The notes under the pieces are model-generated. The model ran no database searches, was not told the origin of the DNA, and worked only from the letters and a program-made list of their open reading frames with translations. A program made the translations under genes and the position numbers. From an archaeon (lineage in GTDB: Archaea > Thermoproteota > Nitrososphaeria > Nitrososphaerales > Gagatemarchaeaceae): 64,000 nucleotides of DNA. Positions 22,645 through 31,999 of the stretch are shown in pieces; within the stretch, counting starts at the first letter, position 1; each line of letters begins with the position of its first letter. Location of the stretch: the NCBI GenBank assembly GCA_021848045.1, contig JAJZNC010000060.1, forward strand, positions 62,001-126,000, in the 5' to 3' direction.

Positions 22645-23919
22645 TTGAGTAAGTTCGTCCACATGTCGGACATCCACCTCGGGGCTCACCGGGAGCCCTC
22701 GCTAAGGGACCTCGAGCGGAAGTGCTTCGGCGAGGCGGTGGATGCCTGCATCAGGGAGGACGTCGACTTCCTGCTGATCTCAGGCGACCTCTTCCACGTT
22801 GGGATACCAGACCTGGGGGTGGTCAACGACGCGGTCAAGAAGATGAGGGAGCTCCGCGACTCGAGGATCCCAATATACGCAATCTACGGGAGCCACGACT
22901 ACACGCCTACGGGGACATCGGTCATCGACATACTCCACACAGCGGGCGTCCTCACGAACATCATGCAGGCCTCGAAGGAGGAGGGGGGCAGGCTCAGGCT
23001 CAAGATGTTCGTCGACCCCGAGACGGGGGCGAAGCTCACAGGGATAGCCGCGCGGAAGGTCGGCCTCGAGAGCCGGCACTACGAGGCCCTCGACAAGGAA
23101 GCGCTCGAGCAGGAGAGGGGGTTCAAGGTCTTCGCGTTCCACAGCGGGATCACCCAGTTCAAGCCCGACTATCTCAGCGAGATGGAGACCATCGAGATCA
23201 CGAGCCTCCCAAAGGGATTCGACTATTACGCTGGCGGGCACATCCACCAGAGGGGCGAGTACAGCGCGCCCGGGTACGCCAAGGTGGTCTTCCCGGGGCC
23301 GCTCTTCACAGGGTACGGGGGCAAGGACATTGAGTCAACAGTAAGGGGCGAGAAGAGGGGGTTCTATGTGGTCGACTTCGACGACAGGCTCAGGTCTGCA
23401 CGGTTCGTCCCTGTAGAGACGTTCGAGGGAACGTACCTCGAGGTCGACGCGGGCGGAAGGAACGCGGCGGAGGTGAACAAGGAGCTCCAGGAGAGGGGGG
23501 GACGACTAGAGGTGGGGGGGCGGGTGGTCGTGGTCAAGGTATTTGGTGAGCTCGCGGGCGGGAAGGCCGGCGAGGTCGACGTCCACGCTGCCAGGAAGGA
23601 GATGGGCGCGAGGGGGGCGCTCTCGGTCTACGTGAACCGGAACGGCCTGAAGTCCAGAGAAGAGGTCCAGGTGAAGGTCGCGGGGGAGGACGCCGCCGCG
23701 ATAGAGCGGAACCTGTTCTCGGCGAACGTCGCGAGGCTCAGGCTCTCCACTAAGGAGCTCACCGGCGCGAGCGGGGCTGAACACGCTTTGGAGCTACTGA
23801 GGCTGACGAGGCAGGGCCAAAAGTCCAACGAGATGAAGAAGGACTATTCCAAGAGAGTGGTCGAGGCGGCGGCTCAGGCTATCCTCGCCAGAGACGTGCT
23901 GGAGGAGAGGGTCGAATGA
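22645..23919 (+). CDS. mre11: DNA double-strand break repair nuclease Mre11
   Basis: Metallophosphoesterase nuclease that forms the Mre11-Rad50 complex and processes DNA ends. 424 residues. Phosphoesterase motifs in order: HMSDIHLGAH, LLISGDLFHVG, YGSHDYT, FAFHSG and YYAGGHIHQRG, followed by a capping domain and a C-terminal helix that would bind the Rad50 coiled-coil base. TTG start at 22645 gives the conserved N-terminus. The stop overlaps the Rad50 ATG (ATGA). Confidence 0.95.
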   Translation: MSKFVHMSDIHLGAHREPSLRDLERKCFGEAVDACIREDVDFLLISGDLFHVGIPDLGVVNDAVKKMRELRDSRIPIYAIYGSHDYTPTGTSVIDILHTAGVLTNIMQASKEEGGRLRLKMFVDPETGAKLTGIAARKVGLESRHYEALDKEALEQERGFKVFAFHSGITQFKPDYLSEMETIEITSLPKGFDYYAGGHIHQRGEYSAPGYAKVVFPGPLFTGYGGKDIESTVRGEKRGFYVVDFDDRLRSARFVPVETFEGTYLEVDAGGRNAAEVNKELQERGGRLEVGGRVVVVKVFGELAGGKAGEVDVHAARKEMGARGALSVYVNRNGLKSREEVQVKVAGEDAAAIERNLFSANVARLRLSTKELTGASGAEHALELLRLTRQGQKSNEMKKDYSKRVVEAAAQAILARDVLEERVE

Positions 23920-25922
23920 TAGTGAGGAGGCTACGGATGGAGAACGTCAGGAGCTACAGGCAGGCCGAGGTAGAGTTCCCGATGGGAAAGACGCTATTCG
24001 AGGGGGACATCGGGTCGGGCAAGTCCACGATACTGATGGCGATCGAGTTCGCGCTCTTCGGTTTGGGGAGCGCAAGGGCGTCGTCCCTCCTAAGGATCGG
24101 GGAGAGCAGAGGGAGCGTCGACCTAGACTTTGAGTCAGGAGGGAGCGAGTACTCCGTGAGACGGGTCCTCGCCAAGAAGGGCGGGTCGATCCAGCAGGTT
24201 GAAGGCAAGTTGAAGGGGCCCGGGGGAGAGGAGGACTACCCGCCCTCAGAGCTCAAGGAGCGCATCCTGGCGATACTCAACTTCCGCGAGCCTACGGACC
24301 CGAGGTCGAGGAGCCTCATCTTCCAGTACGCGATTTACTCCCCCCAGGAGGAGATGAAGCTGATCCTCGCCCTGCCCGCGCGCGACAGGGTCCAGATCCT
24401 CAGGAGGGCGTTCGGGCTTGAGGAGTACAAGGTCGCGATGGAGAACGCCGCTGAACTGCTGCGGAGGGTGCGCGAGAAAAAGTCCCTGCTCGAGTTTGCC
24501 TCCAAGGACGCGTCCAGCCTCAAGAGGGAGGCGGAGGCGCTGGAAGAAAAGGCCAGGAAGGGGGATGAGGAGCTGAGGGGGCTGGAAGGAAATGAGCGGG
24601 CGCAGGAGGAGTCCCTGAGGTCGCTCATGGGCGAGAAAGAGGGGCTCCACGAGTTGGAGGTGCAGCTTGCGAGCGCGCTGCGCGACAGGAAGCACCTGAG
24701 GGAAGAGGCCGACGGAAAGAAGAGAGAGGCGGAAGAGACCGCGATGGAGCTTGACAGGCTCGCGAAGAAGAAGCAGAGCTTGGCCCCCGCTTCGCTGGGG
24801 CCACCCCCCACAGAGATGGGGGTGCCCGAGCTCAGGGCGGCCGTCTCCTCCCTCCGGATCGGCATCGAGAAACACAGGGCATCAGAGGTCGAGATCGGCG
24901 TGAAGGTCAGGCAGTTTGGGAGCATCTCCCAGAACGGGCGCTGCCCCGTCTGCGAGCGCCCGGCAGAGGCCAGGGAGTTCGACGCCAAGGCGAGGAGCCT
25001 GTCGCAGCAGCTTGCCGAGAACTCAATCCACCTGCAGGAGCTCAAGGGTGACCTCGATGAGCTCGAGGGCACGTTGGAGAAGAGGAGGGAGTACGACGCG
25101 GCCCTCGCCAAGGTCAACGAGGAGAGGGAGAGGGCGAGGGAGTACGAGGAGGAGTGGGAGAGGAAGAACGGGCTCCTCGCCAAGACGCGCGATGCGGCCG
25201 CGAAGTCGGAGAAGGACCTCGCCGACCTCGAGGTGAGGATACGCGTCTTAGAGTCCGAGGCGGCAGCCCTCGAGCCGCTCAACAGGAAGATCGAGGCGGC
25301 CCAGAAGGAGCTCGACGCGACCAGGGGGAGGATCGTCGCGCTTGGGGGGGACGCCAGGAGGTGGAGAGAGGACGCCAAGCGGCGCTCCGATTCTGCCGCC
25401 CACAAGGACGGCCTGGCGGCAAAGGCGTCCGCCCTTGGAGAGAGGGAGATCTGGCTCGCGGAGTACTACATCCCGACCGTAGAATCCATCGAGAAACACG
25501 TGATGGTCTCGATCAACCAGGAGTTCGCGCTGAGCTTCCAGAAGTGGTTCGGGATGCTCGTCGAAGACGGAGAGAAGGAGGCCGCCGTGGACGATGAGTT
25601 CACCCCAACGGTCTCTCAGGAGGGGTACGACCAAGATCTCGAGTCCCTGAGCGGCGGGGAGAGGACGAGCGTGGCCCTCGCGTACAGGCTCGCGCTCAGC
25701 CAGATGGTCAGGAGGTTCGCAGAAGGGGCGACTACCCCCCTCATACTCGACGAGCCGACGGACGGATTCAGCAAGGAGCAGCTCGGGAGGGTGAGGGAGA
25801 TCCTCGACGAGATGGCCAACCCCCAGGTTATCATAGTGTCCCACGAGAGGGAGCTCGATAGCATGGCCGACCAGATCTACCGGGTCGCCAAGGTCGGGAA
25901 CGAATCGAAGATATCCCGGTGA
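23916..25922 (+). CDS. rad50: DNA double-strand break repair ATPase Rad50
   Basis: SMC-like ATPase partner of Mre11. 668 residues: Walker A FEGDIGSGKST, Q-loop region, two long coiled coils around a zinc hook CPVCERP (about residue 345), signature SLSGGERTSVAL, Walker B PLILDEPTDGF and D/H-loop IIVSHERE. All catalytic motifs are intact. The protein is shorter than the usual 850-900 residues of archaeal Rad50 because both coiled coils are short. Co-translated with mre11. The common archaeal partners herA and nurA are not adjacent; NreA follows instead. Confidence 0.95.
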   Translation: MIVRRLRMENVRSYRQAEVEFPMGKTLFEGDIGSGKSTILMAIEFALFGLGSARASSLLRIGESRGSVDLDFESGGSEYSVRRVLAKKGGSIQQVEGKLKGPGGEEDYPPSELKERILAILNFREPTDPRSRSLIFQYAIYSPQEEMKLILALPARDRVQILRRAFGLEEYKVAMENAAELLRRVREKKSLLEFASKDASSLKREAEALEEKARKGDEELRGLEGNERAQEESLRSLMGEKEGLHELEVQLASALRDRKHLREEADGKKREAEETAMELDRLAKKKQSLAPASLGPPPTEMGVPELRAAVSSLRIGIEKHRASEVEIGVKVRQFGSISQNGRCPVCERPAEAREFDAKARSLSQQLAENSIHLQELKGDLDELEGTLEKRREYDAALAKVNEERERAREYEEEWERKNGLLAKTRDAAAKSEKDLADLEVRIRVLESEAAALEPLNRKIEAAQKELDATRGRIVALGGDARRWREDAKRRSDSAAHKDGLAAKASALGEREIWLAEYYIPTVESIEKHVMVSINQEFALSFQKWFGMLVEDGEKEAAVDDEFTPTVSQEGYDQDLESLSGGERTSVALAYRLALSQMVRRFAEGATTPLILDEPTDGFSKEQLGRVREILDEMANPQVIIVSHERELDSMADQIYRVAKVGNESKISR

Positions 25923-26026
25923 CGCTCGGGCGCCTTCCCTCTCCGGCGGACTTCCGGGGAGGGTTTTAAGGCACCAGCGTAGGTCTTGGTGACAAGCTGC
26001 CCCGCAGGATAACTTGGCTCTCAAAT

Positions 26027-27307
26027 GTGATCTCGACCGAGCGGATGGGCTTCGAAAAGGTAGCCCGGTCGATCGAGGTGGTCGAGGAGCCTCCGGCCTG
26101 GATGTGCCTGCAGTGCAGGGGTGCGAAGCTCCTGTGCGGCAAGCCCCGCTGCCCGATAATCGTGAAGGCCGAGGCGATAGGACGTTCAGACCAGTCTTAC
26201 AGCGAGCAGGTCTCCGGCTCGTCCCCGCCAGGCGTCTTCGTCGGCAGGATAGGCTACCCCAAAGTCTCGATAGGCCCGATGGTCCCGCCACGGTACGGCG
26301 ACACCTCGATAATGGACACCCCAGAGCTCTGGCTCGGGAGGCCGCTCGAGTCAATCGTCGACTACCGATACTCCCTCGTGAGAGGGAGCACCGCCGCGAG
26401 GGTGGAGGAGGCGGCCGACCCAGGGAGGACGCTCCAGCAGCTCCAGGAGCTCTCGATGGCCGCCAGGCCGGTCGACTCGGAGCTCCGCCTATCAAAGGCG
26501 CCCAGGAAGGTCCTCACGCTAAGCGAGGACACCCAGCCCTTCGGCCCTTCAGCCCCGATGGAGAAGCTCACGACCTCAAATGTCGTCGTGGAGGGGAAGA
26601 TCGAGAAGCCGTACTACGACCGCGACCTCAAGGCGGAGGAGGCCATCTACTCCCTCTACAGGGAGGGGATCATGGTGACCCGCATCCAGAGGGCGTTGAG
26701 CGTCGGGATGTTCGGCGAGGGCGCGAGGAGGAGGCTGGTCCCCACGAGGTGGGGCATCACCGCGGTGGACAGCACGATAAGCTCCAGGCTCGTGGAGCAG
26801 GTCAAGGGGTTCCAGACCATCGACGAGTACAGAGTGTACAGCTACAGCGTATACGACAACCAGTACGTCGCGGTGCTCCTGCCGCAGCAATGGAGGTTCG
26901 AATGGATAGAGGCATGGTTCCCCAACACCACGTGGAACCAGTTTACCAAGGAGCCTTACGTGGTAGGCGACTACGAGGAGTACTTCGGGAGGCGTACCTA
27001 CGCCAAGGTCGGCGGCTGCTACTACTCGACCCGCCTCGCTGTGGCAGAGGCCCTCGAGAAGGAGCGGAGGCAGGCGGCCGCGATAGTCCTGAGGGAGACG
27101 TATCCAGGCTACATAATGCCGCTGGGCGTCTGGAACGTGAGGGAGAGCATACGCGAGCTGATGCGTCAGAGCCCGGCGAAGTTGGAGACATTCGGAGAGG
27201 CGTTGAACTTGGCGCTCTCCAAGATGAGAATCTCGCCGGAGAGGTGGAAGGGCTCCTCGGTCCTGGTCTCCCGGGAGCTCTCGCAGTCCAAGATAACGAG
27301 CTTCTAG
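26027..27307 (+). CDS. nreA: DNA repair protein NreA
   Basis: Archaeal repair protein of the Nre family (DUF650/651), linked to PCNA and UvrABC-independent repair. 426 residues: N-terminal zinc-binding CLQCRGAKLLCGKPRCP, then VFVGRIGYPKVSIGPMVPP and DTPELWLGRPLESIVDYRYS, all diagnostic. The last residues QSKITSF form a C-terminal PCNA-interacting (PIP) motif (Q, I, F positions). GTG 26027 used; ATG 26045 is an alternative. A TATA box TTTTAAG lies near 25963, so it may have its own promoter although it follows rad50 by about 100 bp. Confidence 0.92.
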   Translation: MISTERMGFEKVARSIEVVEEPPAWMCLQCRGAKLLCGKPRCPIIVKAEAIGRSDQSYSEQVSGSSPPGVFVGRIGYPKVSIGPMVPPRYGDTSIMDTPELWLGRPLESIVDYRYSLVRGSTAARVEEAADPGRTLQQLQELSMAARPVDSELRLSKAPRKVLTLSEDTQPFGPSAPMEKLTTSNVVVEGKIEKPYYDRDLKAEEAIYSLYREGIMVTRIQRALSVGMFGEGARRRLVPTRWGITAVDSTISSRLVEQVKGFQTIDEYRVYSYSVYDNQYVAVLLPQQWRFEWIEAWFPNTTWNQFTKEPYVVGDYEEYFGRRTYAKVGGCYYSTRLAVAEALEKERRQAAAIVLRETYPGYIMPLGVWNVRESIRELMRQSPAKLETFGEALNLALSKMRISPERWKGSSVLVSRELSQSKITSF

Positions 27308-27798
27308 CCGATGGTCACGGGCGTCCCGACCCTGATCCCGTTGGCGGCAGCGAAGCCCGCCTTCGCCTCGATGACGTAGTTCGCCCTGGCGGCGGGCTGG
27401 TAGGTGGCGCAGACGACGGTGACGTGACAGGGCGGCACGCCCAATGCCAGGTAGACGAATGTGCCGGTACCAGTGCCGGGCGGGACGTAGACCCACATGA
27501 TGTCCAGGCTCGAGTTCATCCCGTACATCCAGAAGCCATAGTAGCTCGCGTTGGGGAAGACGAAGAGCTCGGTGGTGGTGTCGGTGACATTGACGCCCAT
27601 CAGGCCTTTGTAAAGGGCGCTTTCGTTGGTCGCGACGTATGTGAACGGGAAGGTCTTCCCGCCCACGGAGAAGGATTTGAAGTGGGCGCCGGGCGAACTG
27701 CCGATCGGCGCAGAGTCATATAGAAGGACCGCCCCAGTGAAGATCAGGACGGGAATTAGCACGGCGACCAATATCAGCAGCCTAACCCTGTTCACCAA
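27304..27798 (-). CDS. DUF192 family anchored protein
   Basis: 164 residues with an N-terminal transmembrane anchor (RLLILVAVLIPVLIFTGAVLL) and a DUF192 beta-barrel domain: FPFTYVATNESALYKGLMG, FVFPNASYYGFWMYGMNSSLDIMWV, and VIEAKAGFAAANGIRVG at the end. DUF192 proteins are small extracellular or periplasmic proteins of unknown biochemical role. Ends overlap the nreA stop by 4 bp (convergent). Confidence 0.85.
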   Translation of the reverse strand: MVNRVRLLILVAVLIPVLIFTGAVLLYDSAPIGSSPGAHFKSFSVGGKTFPFTYVATNESALYKGLMGVNVTDTTTELFVFPNASYYGFWMYGMNSSLDIMWVYVPPGTGTGTFVYLALGVPPCHVTVVCATYQPAARANYVIEAKAGFAAANGIRVGTPVTIG

Positions 27799-27864
27799 GG
27801 CTTCCGCCTCCGCTCGTAATCCCCCGGATATTTATCCGGGCCTCGGTGGAATCGTGGCGACGAG

Positions 27865-28563
27865 ATGACCGAGCGCATCTTCTGGCAGGACGCGTACGTC
27901 CGCGAGTTCGACGCGAGGGTGGAGTCGGTGGACGAGAGAGGTGTAAGGCTGGACAGAACTGCGTTCAACCCGCGAGGGGGTGGGCTGGTCTCAGACGTCG
28001 GTAGGCTCGATGGGGCAGAGGTCGTCGAGGTGACCAAGGAGGAAGAGGCGATCTACCACGTCCTCGAGCCGGGGAGGACGGTCCGCCAAGGTGACCAGGT
28101 ACACGGGGCCATCGACTGGGACAGGAGGCACAGGGTGATGAGGATGCACACCACCGCCCACATCCTGAGCGCGGTAGTGAACCGAGAGGCGGGCGCCCTG
28201 ATCACGGGCAACCAGATTGCGCCGGTCGAGTCCAGGATCGACTTCTCCCTAGAGGCGTTCGACAGGGAGAGGCTTGCCGACTACGTCAAGACCGCGAACG
28301 AGGCTGCCGCGAGCGGGGCCGAGGTGAGGTCGTTCTTCATGAAGAGGGAGGAGGCCCTCAGGACGCCGGGGTTCGTCAAACTCGCGGGGGCGCTCCCCCC
28401 AGAGGTCGACGAGCTACGCATTGTGGAGATCGGTGAAATCGACACCCAGGCCGACGGAGGAGTCCACGTCAAGGACACGTCGGAGATTGGAGAGATAGTC
28501 GTCAACAGGATAGAGAACAAGGGGAAGAGCAACAGGCGCCTCTACTTCTCGCTGCGTCCGTAG
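27865..28563 (+). CDS. alaX: Alanyl-tRNA editing protein AlaX-M
   Basis: Free-standing trans-editing enzyme that hydrolyses Ser-tRNA-Ala (and related mischarged tRNAs). 232 residues: the editing core with RTAFNPRGGG, zinc-binding HTTAH in RMHTTAHILSAVVN, and the C-terminal GVHVKDTSEIGEIVV followed by NKGKSNRRLYFSL. In the usual AlaX motif CxxxH the Cys is replaced in GGVHV, so zinc ligation rests on the HxxxH and a His nearby. The AlaRS gene is in the same window (36211-38964). Confidence 0.92.
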   Translation: MTERIFWQDAYVREFDARVESVDERGVRLDRTAFNPRGGGLVSDVGRLDGAEVVEVTKEEEAIYHVLEPGRTVRQGDQVHGAIDWDRRHRVMRMHTTAHILSAVVNREAGALITGNQIAPVESRIDFSLEAFDRERLADYVKTANEAAASGAEVRSFFMKREEALRTPGFVKLAGALPPEVDELRIVEIGEIDTQADGGVHVKDTSEIGEIVVNRIENKGKSNRRLYFSLRP

Positions 28564-28887
28564 GCAGGGAGAGATTCCCGCCCGCCTCCTCGTTGGGCGC
28601 CTAGAAGCTCCAGGCAGCCTTACCTCCCCTCAAAGATCTCCGTCCTCGGAGAGACCGTTCGAGCCGCAATCGAGGCCGCGACCGGACGCAGGCAGACCGA
28701 CGACCAACCGCTCTTCCAAGGTGAGAAGGTCGGCGGTGACTCTCGGAACGCCGCTGAGATGCGGCGGCCGCCTTGGTCCGAGAGAAAGCAGCCCTCTCGA
28801 CGACGCATCGCCTCTCGACCGGGAGGGTTCGCGAGAAAGGCTTAATCTGGAGGCCTCACTGCTAGGCGGTCGTTCGAGGCGGGATTA
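28564..28887. other. Intergenic stretch, no gene seen
   Basis: About 320 bp. A plus-strand frame around 28635-28740 (KISVLGETVRAAIEAATG) is protein-like but short and has no start or family match; it may be a remnant. TATA-like GGCTTAATC at 28840-28848 probably belongs to the next gene. Confidence 0.35.
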
Positions 28888-29328
28888 TTGCGAGAAGGCT
28901 CCTCTGTGGCGGTTGGGAGGGCCGCAGCTGTCGGAATCTTGTTGCTCCTTGTGGCGGGGGCCGCCGCTGTCCTGGTCGTCGTGGCCCCGCGGTCTTCCAG
29001 GAGCGCCGCCAACGACACGGTAACGGCAGAGATGGTCGAGGCCAACGGGGGGCTCACCACGAACGGGACGCTGACCCTAGGCCAGGACATGCTCCTGTCG
29101 GTGATGGTGCCCAACTCTACGAACCCGGTCTCCCTCCACCAGGTCTTCGACGGCCACGTGTACGCGACATTCCCCTGGAACGTGACAGCTACGCACTACG
29201 ACTACATCCTGAACTCCAACCCCGCAGACCCGGCAGACCTGGGCGTTAACACGGTGTACGCGGTGGTCACCTTCGCAGACGGGATCACCGCGAGGTCGAA
29301 CAACGTAACGATGAACGTCGTCCAGTGA
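28888..29328 (+). CDS. Small anchored extracellular protein, unknown
   Basis: 146 residues: N-terminal hydrophobic anchor (AAAVGILLLLVAGAAAVLVV) and an all-beta domain with five sequons (NDT, NGT, NST, NVT twice). Pattern resembles other anchored glycoproteins in the window, and the domain may be an Ig-like fold. TTG 28888 gives the full anchor with a TATA-like box about 45 bp upstream; GTG 28906 is the alternative. Function unknown. Confidence 0.65.
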   Translation: MREGSSVAVGRAAAVGILLLLVAGAAAVLVVVAPRSSRSAANDTVTAEMVEANGGLTTNGTLTLGQDMLLSVMVPNSTNPVSLHQVFDGHVYATFPWNVTATHYDYILNSNPADPADLGVNTVYAVVTFADGITARSNNVTMNVVQ

Positions 29329-29371
29329 CGGAGGCCGCACGCTCTCCGGCCAGCCGACGCTTGGATGGGCC

Positions 29372-29758
29372 CTAGTGTACGAGGTACTCGTGGAACGAGA
29401 AGGTCAACTGCTTGTCGACGACCCCCCTTACCACGGCGTCCCTCCCGTCCTCCAAGACGACGTGGACTAGTGAGGAGGATGACGGAAGGTCGAGGCTCTC
29501 CAGGTCCTCACGGTCGTCGTACTCGGCGACCTTCACGAGGGCGCCGGTCCCGCACTTGAACTGGTACGCCTTGGAGGGCGATGGGGGTGCGCCTCCGCTC
29601 GACGCCTTCCTGGAGAGTTCCACGACGTAGACGTCGTTCTGACGGTCGAGCCTGCGCAGGTCAATCGGGTGCTCTGCGACGAAGACCCGCTCGCCTTCGC
29701 CCTCGACCAGCTCGGAGAACTCCTTGACCAACCTGGACGAAGTCATGCTGGATGCCAT
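29372..29758 (-). CDS. Hypothetical cytosolic protein
   Basis: About 128 residues, no recognised domain. Sequence has an acidic helix (VKEFSELVEGEGERVFVAE), strands DVYVVELSRK and KAYQFKCGTGALVKVAEY, and a C-terminal RDAVVRGVVDKQLTFSFHEY. ATG 29758 was chosen because a minus-strand TATA box (AATAAATA, 29791-29798) places transcription just before it; an upstream in-frame start would lie before the promoter. Confidence 0.6.
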   Translation of the reverse strand: MASSMTSSRLVKEFSELVEGEGERVFVAEHPIDLRRLDRQNDVYVVELSRKASSGGAPPSPSKAYQFKCGTGALVKVAEYDDREDLESLDLPSSSSLVHVVLEDGRDAVVRGVVDKQLTFSFHEYLVH

Positions 29759-29842
29759 CTCGACCACCTGTGCAAGGCGACCCTCCGCGCTATTTATTCT
29801 CCCCAGGCGATTCTCATGGGTGAGAGCCGGGCTGGGCATCGA

Positions 29843-30721
29843 TCAGGCGGTTAGGTAGAGCAGGGCTGCCACGCTCGTGACGATTACGGCTATCCCCACC
29901 GCGTGGTTGAGCATGACCCTCTCCTTGAGGAGGAGGAGCGCGAACCCCACCGTGAAGACCGCCCCCATCCCCGCGAGCGTGGTGGTTATGGGGAGAGCCG
30001 CGAGGCCAGACGAGTAGAACGAGGCAAGCCCGAAGGCGAACAGCCCGGCGGCCTCCAGTGCGGCCATCGCGAGGAGCCGCACCAGCGGAGGCCCGCGGAA
30101 CGGCCTGAGGTCCTGCCCCGAAGCGGCCCCCGCGAGCAGCCCTACGAGCGCCCCGCCTGCCCTGGCTGAGATCGGGGGGAGGAGGTAGCCCATCCTCGAG
30201 TAGCCGTCACCCAGTGACGTCAGGGCGACCGCGAAGAGGACAGATGCGGCCAGGGCCTCGGGGACCCCGGGGGTGAGCGTCCTGCGCGCGGAGCCTAACA
30301 CAGACATGTCGGTGGAGACAAGAAGGACGCCAAGGATCACCCCCGTGAGCGCCAAGAGGACGCCCCCCGAAATGCGGACCCCGAGGACCAGGACCGAGAA
30401 GCCGACCGAGAATATCGGGAAGGAGTTGACGACCGGCGAGACTACAGATAGGTTGCCCCGCTGGTAGCCTCGGTACATGAACGCGAACGCGGCGAAGGTG
30501 GAGCAAGCGATCACCCCTAAAATCGCGCCGTCGGCGTAGGTGGTGCGTCGCGCCTCCCCAAGGAAGAGCGAGGGCACAGCCACCAACGCGCCGCTCGTCG
30601 CCAGAGTGTAGACAGTGGCGCGGTATGACCCGACCTTCCCGACCAGCCCCTTTGAGAGGTAGTCGGAGGTCCCGAAGCAGAACGCCAGGGCGAGGCCCAG
30701 GACTATTGCCGCTGCGACCAT
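29843..30721 (-). CDS. EamA/DMT-family transporter
   Basis: 292-residue membrane protein with ten predicted helices in two EamA repeats, starting MVAAAIVLGLALAFCFGTSD. Internal features include VSPVVNSFPIFSVGFSVLVLG (end of repeat 1) and PITTTLAGMGAVFTVGFALL then LLKERVMLNHAVGI (repeat 2), where the ...ER...G motif is typical. Exports or imports a small metabolite; substrate unknown. The start overlaps the end of the phosphoribosyltransferase gene by 19 bp, so they are co-transcribed. Confidence 0.88.
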   Translation of the reverse strand: MVAAAIVLGLALAFCFGTSDYLSKGLVGKVGSYRATVYTLATSGALVAVPSLFLGEARRTTYADGAILGVIACSTFAAFAFMYRGYQRGNLSVVSPVVNSFPIFSVGFSVLVLGVRISGGVLLALTGVILGVLLVSTDMSVLGSARRTLTPGVPEALAASVLFAVALTSLGDGYSRMGYLLPPISARAGGALVGLLAGAASGQDLRPFRGPPLVRLLAMAALEAAGLFAFGLASFYSSGLAALPITTTLAGMGAVFTVGFALLLLKERVMLNHAVGIAVIVTSVAALLYLTA

Positions 30722-31392
30722 CGTTTCACGCCTCCTGCGCCCCTGTTCCAGTACTCCTGGAGGATGCTCTGGACCTCCTCGTCGGTAACCGGACGGAAGT
30801 CGTCGTAGAAGGCGCCGATAGCGTAGAACGGCTCGACTGCGTTCGGGCAGACGACGCGGTCTGCCTCGCCCTTCAGGCGCTCGACCGTAGACGGCGGGGC
30901 CACCGGGGCGGCAGCAACCACCTCGGCGGGTCTCTGGGACCTCACCCACCTGAGCGCGACCGTCATGGTCGCGCCGGTGGCAATCCCGTCGTCGACCACC
31001 ACGACAGACCTTCCCTTGACGACAGGCTCGGGACGGCCCGCGCGGTATGCCCGGAGGCGCCTGGACGCCTCCTCCATCTCCCTGGCCTTCTCGGCTTCGA
31101 TGTACTCTGGCCTCGACCCTGTCATGGCGACCGCCGCTGGGTCGAGGTAGAGCGTGCCGTCGGGCATCACTGCGCCTATGCCATATTCAGGGTTGGCCGC
31201 GGCCCCGATTTTTCTCGGAACCACGAGGTCTAGCTCGGCGCCCAGGGCGGCGGCCACGTCCCGTCCGACGGGCACGCCGCCCCGCGGGATCGCAAGGACG
31301 AGCGGCTCGTTGTGGATTCCGCGCGTGAACTCCATCCTGACCACGACGGCGAGTGCCCTCCCCGCGTCCCTCCGATCGGCGAACAACGTCAC
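30703..31392 (-). CDS. Phosphoribosyltransferase-domain protein
   Basis: 229 residues with a type I PRTase fold: N-terminal FADRRDAGRALA, the loop PLVLAIPRGGVPVGRDVA, PRKIGAAANPEYGIGAV and the PRPP-binding motif SVVVVDDGIATGATM. This subgroup (often called ComF/Hpt-like predicted phosphoribosyltransferases) is usually of unknown substrate. Upstream of, and overlapping, the EamA transporter gene; a nucleobase-related role for the pair would be speculative. Confidence 0.87.
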   Translation of the reverse strand: MTLFADRRDAGRALAVVVRMEFTRGIHNEPLVLAIPRGGVPVGRDVAAALGAELDLVVPRKIGAAANPEYGIGAVMPDGTLYLDPAAVAMTGSRPEYIEAEKAREMEEASRRLRAYRAGRPEPVVKGRSVVVVDDGIATGATMTVALRWVRSQRPAEVVAAAPVAPPSTVERLKGEADRVVCPNAVEPFYAIGAFYDDFRPVTDEEVQSILQEYWNRGAGGVKRWSQRQ

Positions 31393-31459
31393 GGGCGACC
31401 GTCCTCGTAAGGCTCGTCGCCCGTCTAGGCTTTAAGGGCTCGAGCGCTTCTCATGGGGC

Positions 31460-31999
31460 GTGGCCAGGCACCTTCACGTCTCGGTGGTCGGGTACAACGA
31501 AGACTCGTGCACGGAGACGGCCAGAGACGCGGCGTACCAGGTAGGGAGGGCCGTGGCGGAGGGGGGCGGGATAGTCGTGTGTGGGGGACTCGGAGGGGTG
31601 ATGGAAGCAGCCTGCAGGGGGGCGAGCGATGGCGGCGGCATCTCCGTGGGGGTGGTCCCTTCGGAGGAGCCGGGCAGCGCCAACGCGTTCTGCGACGTGG
31701 TGGTCGCCACGGGAATCGGCGGCTCTAGGAACTTCCTCGTGGCGTACTCCGGGGACGCCATGGTCGTCGTGGGAGGAGGGGCAGGCACCCTCATCGAGAT
31801 GGCAGCGGCGTACCAGGCCGCGAGGCCGATCGTTGCGGTGAGAGGGACGGGCGGAGCGGCCGACGAGTGGGCGGGCAGGTACATCGACCAGAGGAGTACC
31901 GTGAAGGTGCTTGCAGGCGCCAGTCCAAAGGACGCGGTCAGGAGGGCCCTGCGCGCGGCGAAGGGCGTGAGGGTCAGGGCGCGGCCTATCCACGACTGA
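31460..31999 (+). CDS. SLOG/LOG-family protein (TIGR00725-like)
   Basis: 179 residues with a Rossmann-like SLOG fold: VSVVGYNEDSCTETARDAA, GGGIVVCGGLGGVMEAACRG and GDAMVVVGGGAGTLIEMAAA, the latter corresponding to the PGGxGTxxE motif of lysine-decarboxylase-like/LOG proteins with the Pro lost. TIGR00725-type members are cytosolic nucleotide-binding proteins of unclear function. Convergent with the glycosyltransferase gene, overlapping by 14 bp. Confidence 0.85.
   Translation: MARHLHVSVVGYNEDSCTETARDAAYQVGRAVAEGGGIVVCGGLGGVMEAACRGASDGGGISVGVVPSEEPGSANAFCDVVVATGIGGSRNFLVAYSGDAMVVVGGGAGTLIEMAAAYQAARPIVAVRGTGGAADEWAGRYIDQRSTVKVLAGASPKDAVRRALRAAKGVRVRARPIHD

Noticed and set aside
26014-27723. Very long plus-strand frame overlapping nreA
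   Set aside because: Arg/Gly/Pro-rich shadow of nreA in another frame; the NreA frame carries the zinc and PIP motifs.
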